A stretch of 64,000 nucleotides of DNA. Origin: Tetranychus cinnabarinus. Taxonomy: Eukaryota > Arthropoda > Arachnida > Trombidiformes > Tetranychidae. Made by a program: the position numbers and the translations under genes. Positions 46,975-59,258 of this stretch are shown in pieces. Location: contig WHVY01000001.1 in assembly GCA_022266195.1 (NCBI GenBank), positions 9,920,001 to 9,984,000 on the forward strand. The letters run 5' to 3'. Every line of letters begins with the position of its first letter. Within the stretch, counting starts at the first letter, position 1. Under the pieces are notes generated by a model. That model saw only the letters and a list, made by a program, of their open reading frames with translations, was not told the origin of the DNA and did not search any database.

Positions 46975-47976
46975 GGGCTATGAGCAATCACATGTTTACC
47001 AAAACATTAGCACAAAAATTTATATTTTTTCCCGGCTGGTTTTGTGTAATATTTTGAAAATTGTTGACGGGTCTTGAGCAAATCGTACATCATGAAGATA
47101 GACACTGCAATAGTAAAACATGATTCTTGGTTGAAAGTATTCTTCAGGGTTAGCTTTAGTTAACCATGGAGTCCAACTATCTCCATCCAACTCTCTATCA
47201 TCTTCAGCTGGATAGGTTGTGTTCATTAAATCAATCAATGTTGGTAACAAATCCATTTGAGAGGTTGGATGGTTAAAGCTTACACCTTCTGGTAGTTGAC
47301 TCGGTCACTATATTATTCCTGTAATTCTGATTCTGTCGATGGTTGTTTGATAAAAGTGATAGATCCCTGTACAATCTTGTTCGTGAAAGTTGGTAAATAT
47401 ATCGTTTGCTAATCAATTTTCCATTTCTCATCAAAAATAAATTCAAACGAACCAATGAATTTACAAACAACCAAGTTCCTCCAAAAGAATCAAAGCAATG
47501 ATGGAAAGTAAAGAACGTTGGAAGTAACAACCGAATATCCGTCTTCTCCAGGATCTTTTACATTAGTCATTGGCGTCCCATAAAAATAATCAAATCCATG
47601 TGAATTTGGATGATGACAATGATCACCTAATGATAAGCAAGATAATCACTGGGTGGCAATTCGGTAGAAGATGCGACGAATAAGATTACTCTATTGAGAT
47701 AAGGAGTCATACCTAGGAATGAAAGAAATCTGTTAGTAATTTATTTTTAAAAAATGCTGAAAATTTGACAAATTAAAAGGGTAAAAAATTACCGTAAAGA
47801 ACTGGATATCTCCCTGTTAACAAAGCAGCTCGACTTGGAGTACAAACTGATGCTCCGGCTATATGGTGAGTTAACTTGATTCCTTGTGAAGCAAGTTTAT
47901 CCACATTGGTAAGGGTAATGTAGCATTGCCAAACGGTCCCAGATCACCATAACCCAAATCATCAACCACAAAGATG
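46975..47976 (-). pseudogene. Decayed copy of the sulfatase gene
   Basis: Pieces of exon 2 (46975-47715) and exon 1 (47793-47976) are recognisable, for example MDLLPTLIDLMNTTYPAEDD at about 47250-47190 and the exon 1 text around the CTPSR motif. Missing are the C-terminus, a ~315 bp block coding the SDNGG to SAHFPS region, a block in the membrane hairpin and the first ~65 bases of exon 1 including the start. Frameshifts also occur. It is non-functional. Confidence 0.92.
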
Positions 47977-48233
47977 AGTCAGAATCATGTTTCTCTAATT
48001 TCCACACTTTGGTTACGAAAGAAGTCACTGCTTCAAGATGTTTAAATGATTTAGCACTGGCCAGTAACATACAAGCCGCGTATCTCATTTCCTGCGGTAA
48101 AGCAAGAACGACTACGTCCGTTCCATTTTCCAAGCGTAAAAGTTCCACAAGCTTGTCGATATAGTTAGCTTCTTTTACGCCTCGCTCTTTAAGAAACAAG
48201 AAGTGGTATCAATCTTTGAAATAAAACAGACAT
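47977..48233 (-). pseudogene. Decayed copy of MALSU1
   Basis: The copy keeps the centre of the RsfS domain (DVVVLALPQEMRYAACMLLA, AKSFKHLEAVTSFVTKVWKL) and a few bases around the original ATG (48233). The N-terminal linker (source about 40677-41065) and the C-terminal third (source 40115-40466) are gone. At its lower edge it is fused directly to the sulfatase copy. Confidence 0.9.
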
Positions 48234-48448
48234 GATCCACAGCGCTATCAATTGAAGAATAATAACACAAAAGAAAGAAAAAAATTAATTAGTATCAATT
48301 AAACAAGCTTTAAAATAATTACCTTCAGTGTTCACAATTTAAAATTTAATGAATCACAATGTAATTTCAATTGTTATTTCATCCAATAAATAAACTCAAA
48401 TGATAAATAATTGAGAATTAACAATTTCATCTCACGTGATAAAAACAT

Positions 48449-48551
48449 GTCCTTCTTTAAGATTAACTTGAAAGCTTCGATTACTTTTCGACTCTCCTCT
48501 TTTTTTAGATAACTCAGCTTTCAAATCAACAAGTGAAGAAGCTAGACTCAT
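48449..48551 (-). pseudogene. Decayed copy of the CCDC174 start
   Basis: Only the first 34 or so codons remain (MSLASSLVDLKAELSKKRGE, SKSNRSFQVNLK), with the leader and upstream DNA to 48921. The rest of the gene (source about 41325-42434) is deleted, and the fragment joins sequence from the MALSU1 upstream region. Confidence 0.9.
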
Positions 48552-48921
48552 TCCTGAACAGTTTATCAATAAATTTGTACCTGAAATTAAAAAAGATAAA
48601 ACAATTAGAAATGATAAACAATAGAAAGTGTGCGAGATGGCAAAAAAATTGGAGTTGAATTTCACGTACTCTGATTGTGACACAAGATCGGAAGTGTTTA
48701 TATTAAATCAGATTTTGCCAATGAGTTATACTTAAGATACAAGTATAAATATACACTGTTAACAATCATTAGAATTATCCGATTCTATCAAAAAATTCAC
48801 TGAAAAACAATAACACAGCAAAAAGACAATTTACAGTAAACAAAAACATATGATAGATCACATGATATGCTATTTTCACAAAAAAATCCCAACTTCTATT
48901 TCCACTCAATTTGAATTCTTA

Positions 48922-50363
48922 CGAATTGTTAGCTTTGATTAGTAATCTATTGTGATTCAACACATGTTATATTATCCGATATTCATTGTCTCACTATCAT
49001 ATCTGTATAATCGGAAATATTAGGAAATGATTGGAATAGAAGGAAATCAATTTCAAAAAATTAGATCGCTTATCGATTGGCCTTCATCCAATACAGTGTA
49101 TATAAACAAATACATAAGTAATCTGTAGTTGCGTCCGCAATATTTATCAGAAGTCAATCAAAAATCGAAGAATTGATTGACTGTCGAGAATAAAAAATAG
49201 ACTCCATTAAATCAACGATCGATGGCTAAATTATTACATTGTACTACAATATTAATTTGAAATAGGAAAATCAAGACTGTCGTTTCTTGTCACTCCCGTT
49301 TTACATCTTTTTTATGCCTTTCACAATTGATCAACCAATTAGTAGTACCGACAACGACAACTGAATTTGAACATGTAGCAGCCATTAGCTTTAATCATTT
49401 AGAGTTCAGGGTTAGTCTCCGTCAGTTTTTAAAGCCAAAAAACTTGCCATATCCAACTTTTCAAGGTTACTAAAGAAAGTTAATTGGTAATAATTATTGA
49501 TACGATAATAACTTTTACTCTAGATTGTGTATTGAATGGCAAAAAAATGAAAAACAAAAGTACGAAAAAAAAAACAATCAACTATCGAGTGAGTTAAACA
49601 GGTAGGCAAAGAGGTTGATCAATATTTACAGTACTTGTGTCATGTGTATCACAACTAATCAGTCAACTTGAACAGTTGTTATTGAATGAAAGATTGGGAA
49701 TCCGATGGAAAAATTGTTCCACTTACCTTTTAAGTTTAATTAACTTTGTTATTTCCCAAACAATAATTATTAGTTGTGTGATAATTGTTGAGATAAAGGG
49801 TAGATAGAAACCGTAAACATCAGCAGAGAGCAGCATCAATATCATTGCCAAACTATCAAACTATCATCACCTAGTGACTTTCTTAGGCAACTCTCTCCAT
49901 AACAAGACAAGGAAAACGATTTTATCATTTTCAATATTCGCCATCACTAGCAGTATGTTTACTGCTAATTGTTGATTGACAATTACCGTGTATAAATTGA
50001 ATCTTCAATGTTTGTGTGAAAACATTTCAGCAATATCTAGTTTTATTGTTATGTTTTAATTGATTATTTTCTATTTTACTAGTTTTAACCTCATTATTTG
50101 CCTACATAATCCATCCTTTATCTCATCTGGTCTCGTCTTGTCAACTTTAACACCAGCATACTCGTTTGATATTTGTTATTTTTTCTTATAATTTCATTCT
50201 CTAACCAACTTTACTGTGTTCCTACTTATTTCTTGTTCAATCATCTTCGACCATTTCAATACCAAGGAGATTCAAAGATTCTTCGAGCTAGAAGCTTTTA
50301 ATACATTATACTGCCTTTAGTCACTCACTCTTTTATGTGGCTCAACATCGCAATAATTTTAAA
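48922..50363. promoter_or_regulatory. Unique DNA upstream of PHTF
   Basis: These 1.44 kb lie between the end of the duplicate and the PHTF start codon. They are AT-rich, with no open frame of note. They should contain the PHTF promoter and leader; the sequence just before the ATG (CAATAATTTTAAAATG) has no clear TATA box at a fixed distance. Confidence 0.45.
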
Positions 50364-53300
50364 ATGTTTCTAACTGAGAATCAATTTCGAGATGCTCTTC
50401 ACTGGTATCAAAAAAAGGTAAGTGTCTAAAGAATATTGCAATGAAATGTGTGAAATGAGTAATTAATGTGTTATTTCTTCTATTGTCTTCATCTAGATTG
50501 GCTCTTATGACCAGCAAGTTTGGGAAAAGTCCATCGAGGAAAGAGTTCTACGAGGTTTAAGTCATGCCATACCCAAGAAAGTGGCTCGAGTTAAGAAAGA
50601 ATCAATCGACTTGGATCTAGATTTAATTAGAGGATCATATTTTGCTAAAGCTAAACCTCAACAAAGCTGGTTAACAACAACTTACCTTGGTATTGTGCGA
50701 ATCTTATTGTTCCCCTTCTATTTAAATTGGTGGACCGAACAAACAAATTCCTTAATATGTGCCATTCTATTTATTCTTTATTGTCTTCAAATGATCTCAA
50801 TGTACATTTATTTTAATTCGGAAAAGGACGATTTCGATGAGATTCCAATCTCAGAGGTTGTCTCACCTTTGTTCATGTTCTTCATATTGGGAACCATGCA
50901 ATCACAAATAGGTGCCTCATCAAGCAGTAAAAATAGATCTTATCGGTCAAGACTAAATTGTCCACCAGTAGCTTCAACATCATTGTCATCATCACCAACA
51001 ACATCAACAACACCAACTACAGCAGCTACAACTTCATCTGTGACCAACCATGTGAACAAAAGTTCAAATGCAAGCTCTTTGGCTACTGCGGTCAGTACGA
51101 ACGTAAACTCTCCCTCATCATCTGCATCAACAGCATCCACATCTTCAAATTCATCAACCTCATCCAATCATCAAAAATCAAGAGAAATTTTATTAACTCA
51201 ACGAAATCCAGTATCAACTCGATTACCCAGCAATAACGACGAAAATGGTTTAATCACTGGTTTATGTAAAAATTGTTCAAAGCGTGATAAAGAGACTCTT
51301 AGCTCAAATTTAAAAAAAGTCAAACGACTTAATCCACCTTTATCATCATCAACTGTATCATCTTCCGCAACATCCCTACGTCATTCTTCATCGTCAATCA
51401 TTGAAAGAAGAACCTCAACTGTATCTAACAGCAAAAAATTAGCTTCCAGAGTTGAATCAAAAGTTTCTGACGATGAAAGTGGATTAGATTCAATGGAAAC
51501 CCAAAATGGTTCTCCCAAGGAAGAGGAGGAGGAAGGAGAGGAAGATGATGAAGGATTAGATAGGGGTGAGATTGAAGGTGAAGATGAAGAGGAAACCTGT
51601 CTTAACAGGCGAAGAATCATAAACAAACACGTTGATCCTGCGGAAGAAGATGAAGATGTTAGTGACAATTGTTCAACTCCTGGGTCATGTTCACCATCAG
51701 CAGATCAATCGCCATCAACCTCTAGTTCAACCAAATCCACTCCCGGCTATTCTGGAAGGCGGAAAAAATTTTCTCACCAGAAAATATCTGATTGTGAATC
51801 AGTGAGTAACTCACAGCCTTTACTTGATCATAATCAAAAGAAATAAGGATTAATATTGGGCAATATTCAATTGAGACATTAATCACTTTGTCGGATAATT
51901 TGAAATGCTTGACAATTTCCAGAGATGAGGAAAAATAACTTGAAGAAATTTCCGTAATTTTCTTTCAATTGTAAACTTGATTGCAACTTGAGATCAAATT
52001 GATGTAATAAGATTAATCTGATCACACAAATCAATTTGATTCAACTTAATCTGATTGCGGAAATTCAATGTATAATAATGTTTTACAATTACGCATCTAA
52101 TGTAATTGTAGTAACTCGTTAGGTTTATCTTATCAATTGTATTTTTACAACAATCAGTCTTTCGTAAATACTCATCTATTAATATAATTGTTATGACTTT
52201 CACTCAGATAAGACACTGAAAATCCGAGAAAATTCAATTATCTTCTATCATGTGTTAAATATCGCAAAGATTATTCTTAATTGTCTTAGACTATAATTAA
52301 CTTATCTTTACCCTTTCATTAGCAGACTTTACAACTCTAAAGAATTGAATTTTCGAGAAATGATCAATTTCAATGTCACACAAATTACGATTATGTTCAA
52401 TGAATAATAACCAGACGAATCGGATAGGAACCAATAATTACCTTTTTGATTTAATGAAGGATTTCAGAAGATTCAATTTCTAAATGTGAAAATCTAAATC
52501 AATCTTTTCTTAAATTCCAAGTTCGATACATTTCAACCTTAACTACTGAATTGCTCTCAGAAAATGTGTTTTTTCACCTTAATTTTCTAGTGATTTATTG
52601 ATTTATACATTTAAATAACGTCTTGAAATTGATTCGAATCAAGTCTTTTTAATAATCTTCTTTCATCTTTTAGTCTTCTTTGATTTAGAGGGTGAAAAGT
52701 CAAAAAATATACTCAATATTTACGATAATTTCCAGACTTAATCTTTATTTTATATCAAAATATTGATTAAATGCTGGAAAAGCATTAAATGTTGCTTTCA
52801 ATTAAATATTATTTTGACTTGTTCAAGAAAAAGCATTTACTATTCGTTATGAAGGCAACATTTTCTGGCAATATTTCAATTGTTGTAATGAATTTTCATT
52901 GTCATTGAAGTGGGTAAAAATTGAACAAAATGAACCTTTAAATTAGTAGTTAATAGTAATGAATAAACATTGAGTCAGCGTTTAATTTTGGAACAATCTT
53001 GAAACTGAATTTACTATTGGATTATAGATTTACGTTGCATGAAATAATCTCATTGTATTTACTCATTCAATTTCACATGAAACTTGAACAAAAGGACAAA
53101 TATTTATCCAACACAAATACAAATATAAACCAAGAAAAGAGTGTCTATAAAATTCATGGAATCATTTAATTTCCTAATTAACCAGATATTTGTAAACACT
53201 ATTTTCTGGTGAAGACGCAATTTCTCGTAATTGCTTACAATATCCAAATAATGATCGTAAATTTTTCCAATTTTTATCCAAGATTATCATTAATATCACT

Positions 53301-56300
53301 ACTTTTCATGTTACTTGTCATTCAACTGATAGCTTGTTATTAAATGGTCTTTCAATAACCTTCATGTTACAACGAAATTGAGAAAAATTTCCAGAATCCA
53401 TTCTAAATAGAGAAAGATTATCATGGTAAAGAGAAATGAAATGAAACTTGAAATTTGGTTTCTTTTCCTTCAAAAGAATGTTAAATCAAAATTAACCTCA
53501 AAGGTGAAGTCATGTTCAGATTCAAATGTAACCATTGTCAAGGTTAACTCAGCACTTAGACTCTTTAATTAACCTTGAATTTGATGATGAGGATGATGAA
53601 GAAGATGAAGAAAGAGTAAAATGAAATTTTATCCTTTGATCTTCCAATGCATACAAATGTTCAATGGCTTGTCCTTCGTTAGACTTTCAAGGTTTCTTAC
53701 AAGATTCTTGCGTCAATAAACTCTTTCTTGTCTCTCTTGACATTTACCCTTTAGTATTTGTCACTTTTATCCTCATCCTTACGATTGTTTCCAATGTTAT
53801 CTTTTCCAACTGAGACTTTCCTTATCGATAGCAAATCTGAAATCAATTCCTATTACAATGGCATTCCAGGAATAATGGACATTTTACCATTTCTGTTTTC
53901 TACATTTTCCTGTCTCTCACTCCATTCCTTCACTATCAGCATCACATTGAATCCCATGGTAACCCATGAAAACCAAATATCTTTCAAGTTATTCCACTAA
54001 AACAAACCGATAATTGACTCGATAATTGATCTTTCGTAACAATCTTTAAATTCAACATTCAATTCAATTCTTTATCAGTAAAACTGATATTCTTTCACCT
54101 TAAAATGTCTGCTTTTGGTGGTTATAGCTCAGATAAATGAATCCTTTTCACTCAATGTAACAATGGACGAATTTCGAATAGAATTTTTTGTTATGAGAAA
54201 AAATGGTTCAATTTTTATCGACTTGTTTTAATGGTTTTCTGGTTACAATCAAATTAGCTAATCAACTCGATTCGCTCGATAAGTTTGCCTTCCCTGTTTA
54301 TCACATTCTGTTCACAATCAATAGATTCATTATTATCATCAATTTGTTTGCTTAGCACACATTGACACTGTAAAAAATGGAAGAATAACAAAATTCTCAG
54401 TTAAAAGGATTGCTGTTTGCATTGTTATCACGATAAATCATATTCCAGTTCATCCTTTCATGCTTTCAAGGTTAAAATGTGAATTTAAAAGTAACGATAA
54501 AAGTTGTTTTCAAATGTTGAATAGAAACCTGAACAAAATCTTGAAATTATGAAACTTGAAGAAGCTTGAAAATGTATTTCATGTTAAAGTGTTGTATCAA
54601 TTAGTAATACAAGTTATAATCATGTAAACTTGCTGAATCGATAAAAAAAAGTCTTCTCAAACCTTTTAATTTCAACCTCTCAATATTATCATTTGAGTAA
54701 CAATTTATCTACGCATTTAATCATTTTCACCTAGAAAATCATTCTCTTTTCATTGATTTTTTTTCTTGTATCTAAAAATACACCTTAAACTCACCTGTTT
54801 TCTCTTAATCTTTACGATTATTCTTTTACTCGAGTCTCATGGACTTTTTTCATTCTTGGATTTCTTATTTAACTTTACCCTTTACATGATTCAGTGTAAT
54901 CATTAACATTGGTCAATGAAACTTGAAACAATCGTTAAGCTCCAAATCAAAACCTTGAACCTAAATATTTGTCTACTATAATTGATGACCTTATCATTCC
55001 CTGAAAATACCCTTGAAATGGTATTGATAGCTTCACTGTTACATCAAAGATTGTCCAATACTATCAATTATCTATTCTGTTATTATGATGAATCTTTTTC
55101 TCTCTAATTATCATTTCAATATTGAATTGAATTTTACTCTAACCAGTAATAATAATTTCCTCATTTTTACTCTTTTCTGGTCAATGATATGGTTGAATAG
55201 TTTCATCACCAGTTTAACCAAATTATTACCAGAATATTTTCATTGTAAAACATTGAGACATTTTGTAATTCCTTGACAACACTTAATCAATTGTTAGCTG
55301 GTGACATGTGCATTTGTATTGTTGATTGCTTATTGTTACTGTTATTAATGGTGGAATGATAAAAAGGCCAAGTTATTACAATATTAAATGGCTTGGAAAC
55401 TAATAAGATTGAAAAGGTTCTAAAAATATCTTTACTTCCATAGTCGGTAGTAACAGTGGTTAACTTAAGTGTATCAATTGATTGATTTTATCGTCTAATT
55501 TACAGTCTTAACACTTTACTATCGACTTTTGTTCATGTTGCAATTCAAATCTGTTAGTACAATGAAAAGAAAAGAGACATTTTATTGATATTAACAAGTA
55601 TGGAGATGTAAATGTATGCTTATGACTATTTCATCTAACATTGATTATTGTTTTCTACTCATTTTGATTGTGAGCAAGCTTTGATTCAATCCCAATATTG
55701 CCAGAAACTCATTTCAATTTGTATGTTCATTGAATTAAAATCTAATTATTAACTTGAACTTTTCTCATTTGATAGGCTGAAAGAGCTGATTTCGTAGACA
55801 AAAAAGAAGTCAATACTGATACTGAACCTGATGGAACAATCGGTGATTTGAGCTCGGCTGATGAATGTTCGCCTTACTCAACAGTTGATTCAAATAATCG
55901 TTTCGAATGGTCCAGGTAAGATTATCTTTCTAAGAAAAGGTTACAAAAACTAATTCTTTATCTTTTTTCCCTCAGAAAATATAATATCCCTTCGACAGCC
56001 ACAGGAATAAAGATTGACAGTAGACTTAGTAATTCTCGTACAAACAAAAGTCCAGTTAATTTCCTATTAGAGTCAACTAATGATTCTGTTGGTGGCAAAA
56101 GCCAACGAAGTAAAATTAAATCGAGTAAATCTAGTAAATCTGGTCGTCTCCAGTTTCGCTTACCTTGTACCAAGCCACGAGATTGTTCATCATCAGGCGA
56201 ATCAGAATGTTCAATGTCACCAACCTCACCAATAACCAAGTTAGCTTCTGACTTGGATTGGCCTTCAATAAACTCAGACGGCACTTCGGACGAAGAAGGT

Positions 56301-57769
56301 GAAATGGGCGATGTAACCAATTCTTTGGGTAAATTGAACGAAGATACAGAATTCTTTCATTTTCGTGAGGAAAAAACTCGCTTAACTCATGAAGATCATA
56401 ATCCGTCCCACAATTTCAGCCCCGAAGATGGTTCATACAGCCAAAGAAGTGGTAAAACATTAAGTGACAAAGGTATTAACCATTACTTGCTTTACTTTCA
56501 TTTTTTAAGATTTAAATATTTACTATTTCTTGCTTTCTATCTCACAGTGAGCTGTGCTATTTGGCAAATGAGGGAATGTCAGAAAGTTGACCTTTCAGTG
56601 TTGGACATTTCTTCATCAATCATTCGCAAAGTTGAATCTGTTAAACACTCGAATGAATATTTTTACCTTGGTTTCCTGTTGTCATTGGTTCTTGCCTTTA
56701 TTCCGGTCATTTTTCGTATTCGCCAGTATGCAACTTCAGCTCGTTTCACCGAAACTCGACGTAAAGTGGTTCCAACTCCCTTCTCTGGACCCAATACATC
56801 AAAAGAAATATCTGACATTATTCAAGAAATACCGACCCTGGCAACTGACTTGTTAGCTGAATCAATGGTCTTATCATTTTCATCTTTGGGCGTTCAATTT
56901 GTCGTTATCGTGGCTATTATTGAGAGATTTTTTCTCAGCTTGTGTTTCTTTTTCCTTCTTTGTGTTGCTGAGCGAACCTTTAGAGAGGTAAATTTAGAGG
57001 CACTCATTTTTACCCATCAAATCTTCTGATTTTTGTATTCATTTTCTAATTTTTTTTGTTCTTTTCTTTTCAGAGATTTCTTTATGCAAAATATTTTTGC
57101 CATTTAACTTCATCCAGACGCGCTCGTCGATCCGATTTACCCCATTTCCGTCTAAATAAAGTACGAAACATAAAAACCTGGTTATCCGTTAGATCCTATC
57201 TTCAAAATCATGGCCCACAAAGATCTATTGATGCAATTGTTTCATCAAGTTTTATTGTTGAAGTTAGCATATTAACATTCCTATGCATTCAGGTAAATTT
57301 ACTAATTGTTGAAATTATTTTTCCATTTACTAATTCAACTCTCTTTTTTACAATTTACTAGCTACTTCGAGATAATGAAATCTGTTCAGAGAAACTCTAT
57401 TGCTGGGAAATGGTTTTCTGGAATCTTGCTATTGGATTATACATTATGCGATTAATGATTCTTGGATCCAAAATGAATCGTAAAAGTCGAGGCTGTTTAA
57501 CAATCTTGCTATCGGAACAGATTAATCTTTACCTTCAACTGGAACAAAAGCCTCACAAAAAGGAAGATCTTACTCTTGCTAATCAATTAATTAAATCTGC
57601 TGCCGATGTATTGAAATTATTGGAAGCTCCATTCAAAATTTCCGGCTTCTCGGCTAATCCATATCTTTACAATATAACTAAAGTCATTGTTTTGTCTGCT
57701 TTCTCTGCTGTACTTACTGAGCTTCTTGGTTTCAAGTTGAAGTTATACAAAATCAAGCTAACTTCCTAG
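50364..57769 (+). CDS. PHTF: PHTF (putative homeodomain transcription factor family) membrane protein
   Basis: Six coding exons join in phase: 50364-50417, 50497-51801, 55776-55915, 55976-56987, 57074-57292 and 57362-57769, for 3138 nt and 1045 aa. The N-terminus matches the PHTF signature: ALHWYQKKIGSYDQQVWEKS, then DLIRGSYFAKAKP and two hydrophobic helices (about 95-165). The C-terminal half (about 730-1045) has further membrane segments plus LLCVAERTFRERFLYAKYFC, RRARRSDLPHFRLNKVRNIK, LLSEQINLYLQLEQKPHKKE and a tail ending GFKLKLYKIKLTS, all diagnostic of the family. Despite the name, PHTF proteins are ER membrane proteins of unclear function. At 1045 aa it is longer than the ~760 aa vertebrate PHTFs, because of Ser/Thr-rich (about 185-260) and acidic (about 375-420) low-complexity inserts in exon 2. 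Intron 2 is 4.0 kb. Confidence 0.95.
51802..55775 (+). other. PHTF intron 2
   Basis: This 4 kb intron runs from a GTGAGT donor to a TTTGATAG acceptor. The exon 2 frame continues 14 codons past the donor to a stop, so retention would truncate the protein after the second helix pair. The content is AT-rich with a GATGA microsatellite near 53583-53610; I see no nested gene. Confidence 0.6.
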
Positions 57770-59258
57770 AAATTTTCAATCGACAGCAAAGTCTTAATCT
57801 GTATTATCAACGACATTTTGATTAATCTATTTATTCACAATAGACTCACAGAAAAGTATTTTGTATTAGTATATTAGATGGTCAGTTAATTTTATTAGTT
57901 TTTGAATTTAATCAGAAAATAATAAAAGCTAAAGCTGATGAATAACATTGGATTGTCGCCTACAATAATCTACAATTTACACTTTTAACCACATTTAGAT
58001 CATTAGATCGCGTCTGTTTAAGCTTGTACCTAAATCTGTCGAATCCGTGAAACTAACCTTTATATGGTCATTTGTTGGTTGATTGGAGCATTTATTTTTT
58101 GACTTTGAACGGCAATGTCAACAAATGTATTTATAACTATTGTATCAATGTATTATGATTGTCAATTTCAACCGACTACTTGCCATAGACAATTTGTTCA
58201 ATACAAATAGACAAAACTGAATACGAAAAGCAGAACTTCATTGAAGCTGGAATAAAATTGTATTTCAAAACATCAACAAAACCTTTAGAATGTTTCATTT
58301 TAGAATCTAATAATTAACATTAATAATTGTAATATAATTATTATCTTTATTTTGTCAACAAATAATGAAATAAAAAACATGTTCAAATAATTAATTTGTT
58401 TTATTTCATTGGATTTCCAAGTAAATCATTACAAAAAGTTGAGGATTGCGATGAACAATAATAATCACAGATTAGTTTCTAGTTATTGAGATGACTTGGT
58501 TTCTGATTGCTATTTCCAATTTGCTTTGATTAATAGATTTCTCATAATCTTATAACAGTTTTATTGGAGGATACTTGAAAGGCTAAATTGAGTGCTGATC
58601 ATATTAATCATAAACTCACATTGAATGGATCTCAGTATGGACTGAACAAAAGTTAACTAAATTCACTGCTTAAGGATAACTTGCTTCAGGAAATATCTCA
58701 AATTAGAAGTAAAAAAAATCAGTTAATTGAGAACAAAATTAGTCTTTTTTTACTTTCACGTTAAGTTATTGTATGTATTTTTATGGGTAAGATGTAAATG
58801 TTGATTTATTCATGAAGATGATGATGTTTTTTGGTGATTAAGATGATGATGGCAACTAAAGTTGTAGTATTATTGTTGTAGACCTTTAACTAATGGACTA
58901 GAGGTAATATAATCAATTGTTTAATTACGTCAAAATAATTAATCCTTTTGTATCTTCTTTAAATAATTTGAGGATCACATTTGTCCTGACAAAGTAAGCC
59001 TTGTAACTGTTGTTGAGTCTTGAAAGTTGTGGTGGTTGTCGTCTTGGTTAAATCGATGAAAATGTTTTTAAATGATGATGATGTTGATGTTATGATGATC
59101 AAGGAAATGAGAAAAATCAAAATAAATCAATTTCGATTCATGATATAACTTGATTCACAGCGAGATTGAACAAAAACTAAAATACACTTGGCGTTGGTTA
59201 CTGATACGATGGTAAACTTGGCTACATCAGTAACACGTTTGTTGGCTTTTGGTCCGAC
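57770..59258. other. 3' flanks of PHTF and the GMC oxidoreductase (converging)
   Basis: A good AATAAA poly(A) signal for PHTF is at 57921-57926, about 150 nt after the stop. The rest is AT-rich DNA with ATGATG runs near 58817-58850 and 59071-59098. The GMC gene's 3' UTR enters from the right. No further gene is seen. Confidence 0.55.

Larger units (their letters stand above)
46192..48921. repeat. Segment B': decayed duplicate of 36350-42906
   Basis: All recognisable parts of segment B recur here in the same order and orientation: the calponin exon 3-4 block, the sulfatase, MALSU1 and the CCDC174 start plus its upstream region. The 6.6 kb source is reduced to 2.7 kb by a series of internal deletions. 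Clear ones remove source positions of about 36391-37003, 37790-38352, 38735-39049, 39875-40466, 40677-41065 and 41325-42434. The retained stretches are near-identical, so the copy is fairly young. The right end stops sharing sequence at 48921 (after GAATTCTTA). Confidence 0.92.

Noticed and set aside
55958..56320. 120-codon minus-strand frame
   Set aside because: It is antisense to PHTF exon 4, which is clearly coding on the plus strand.
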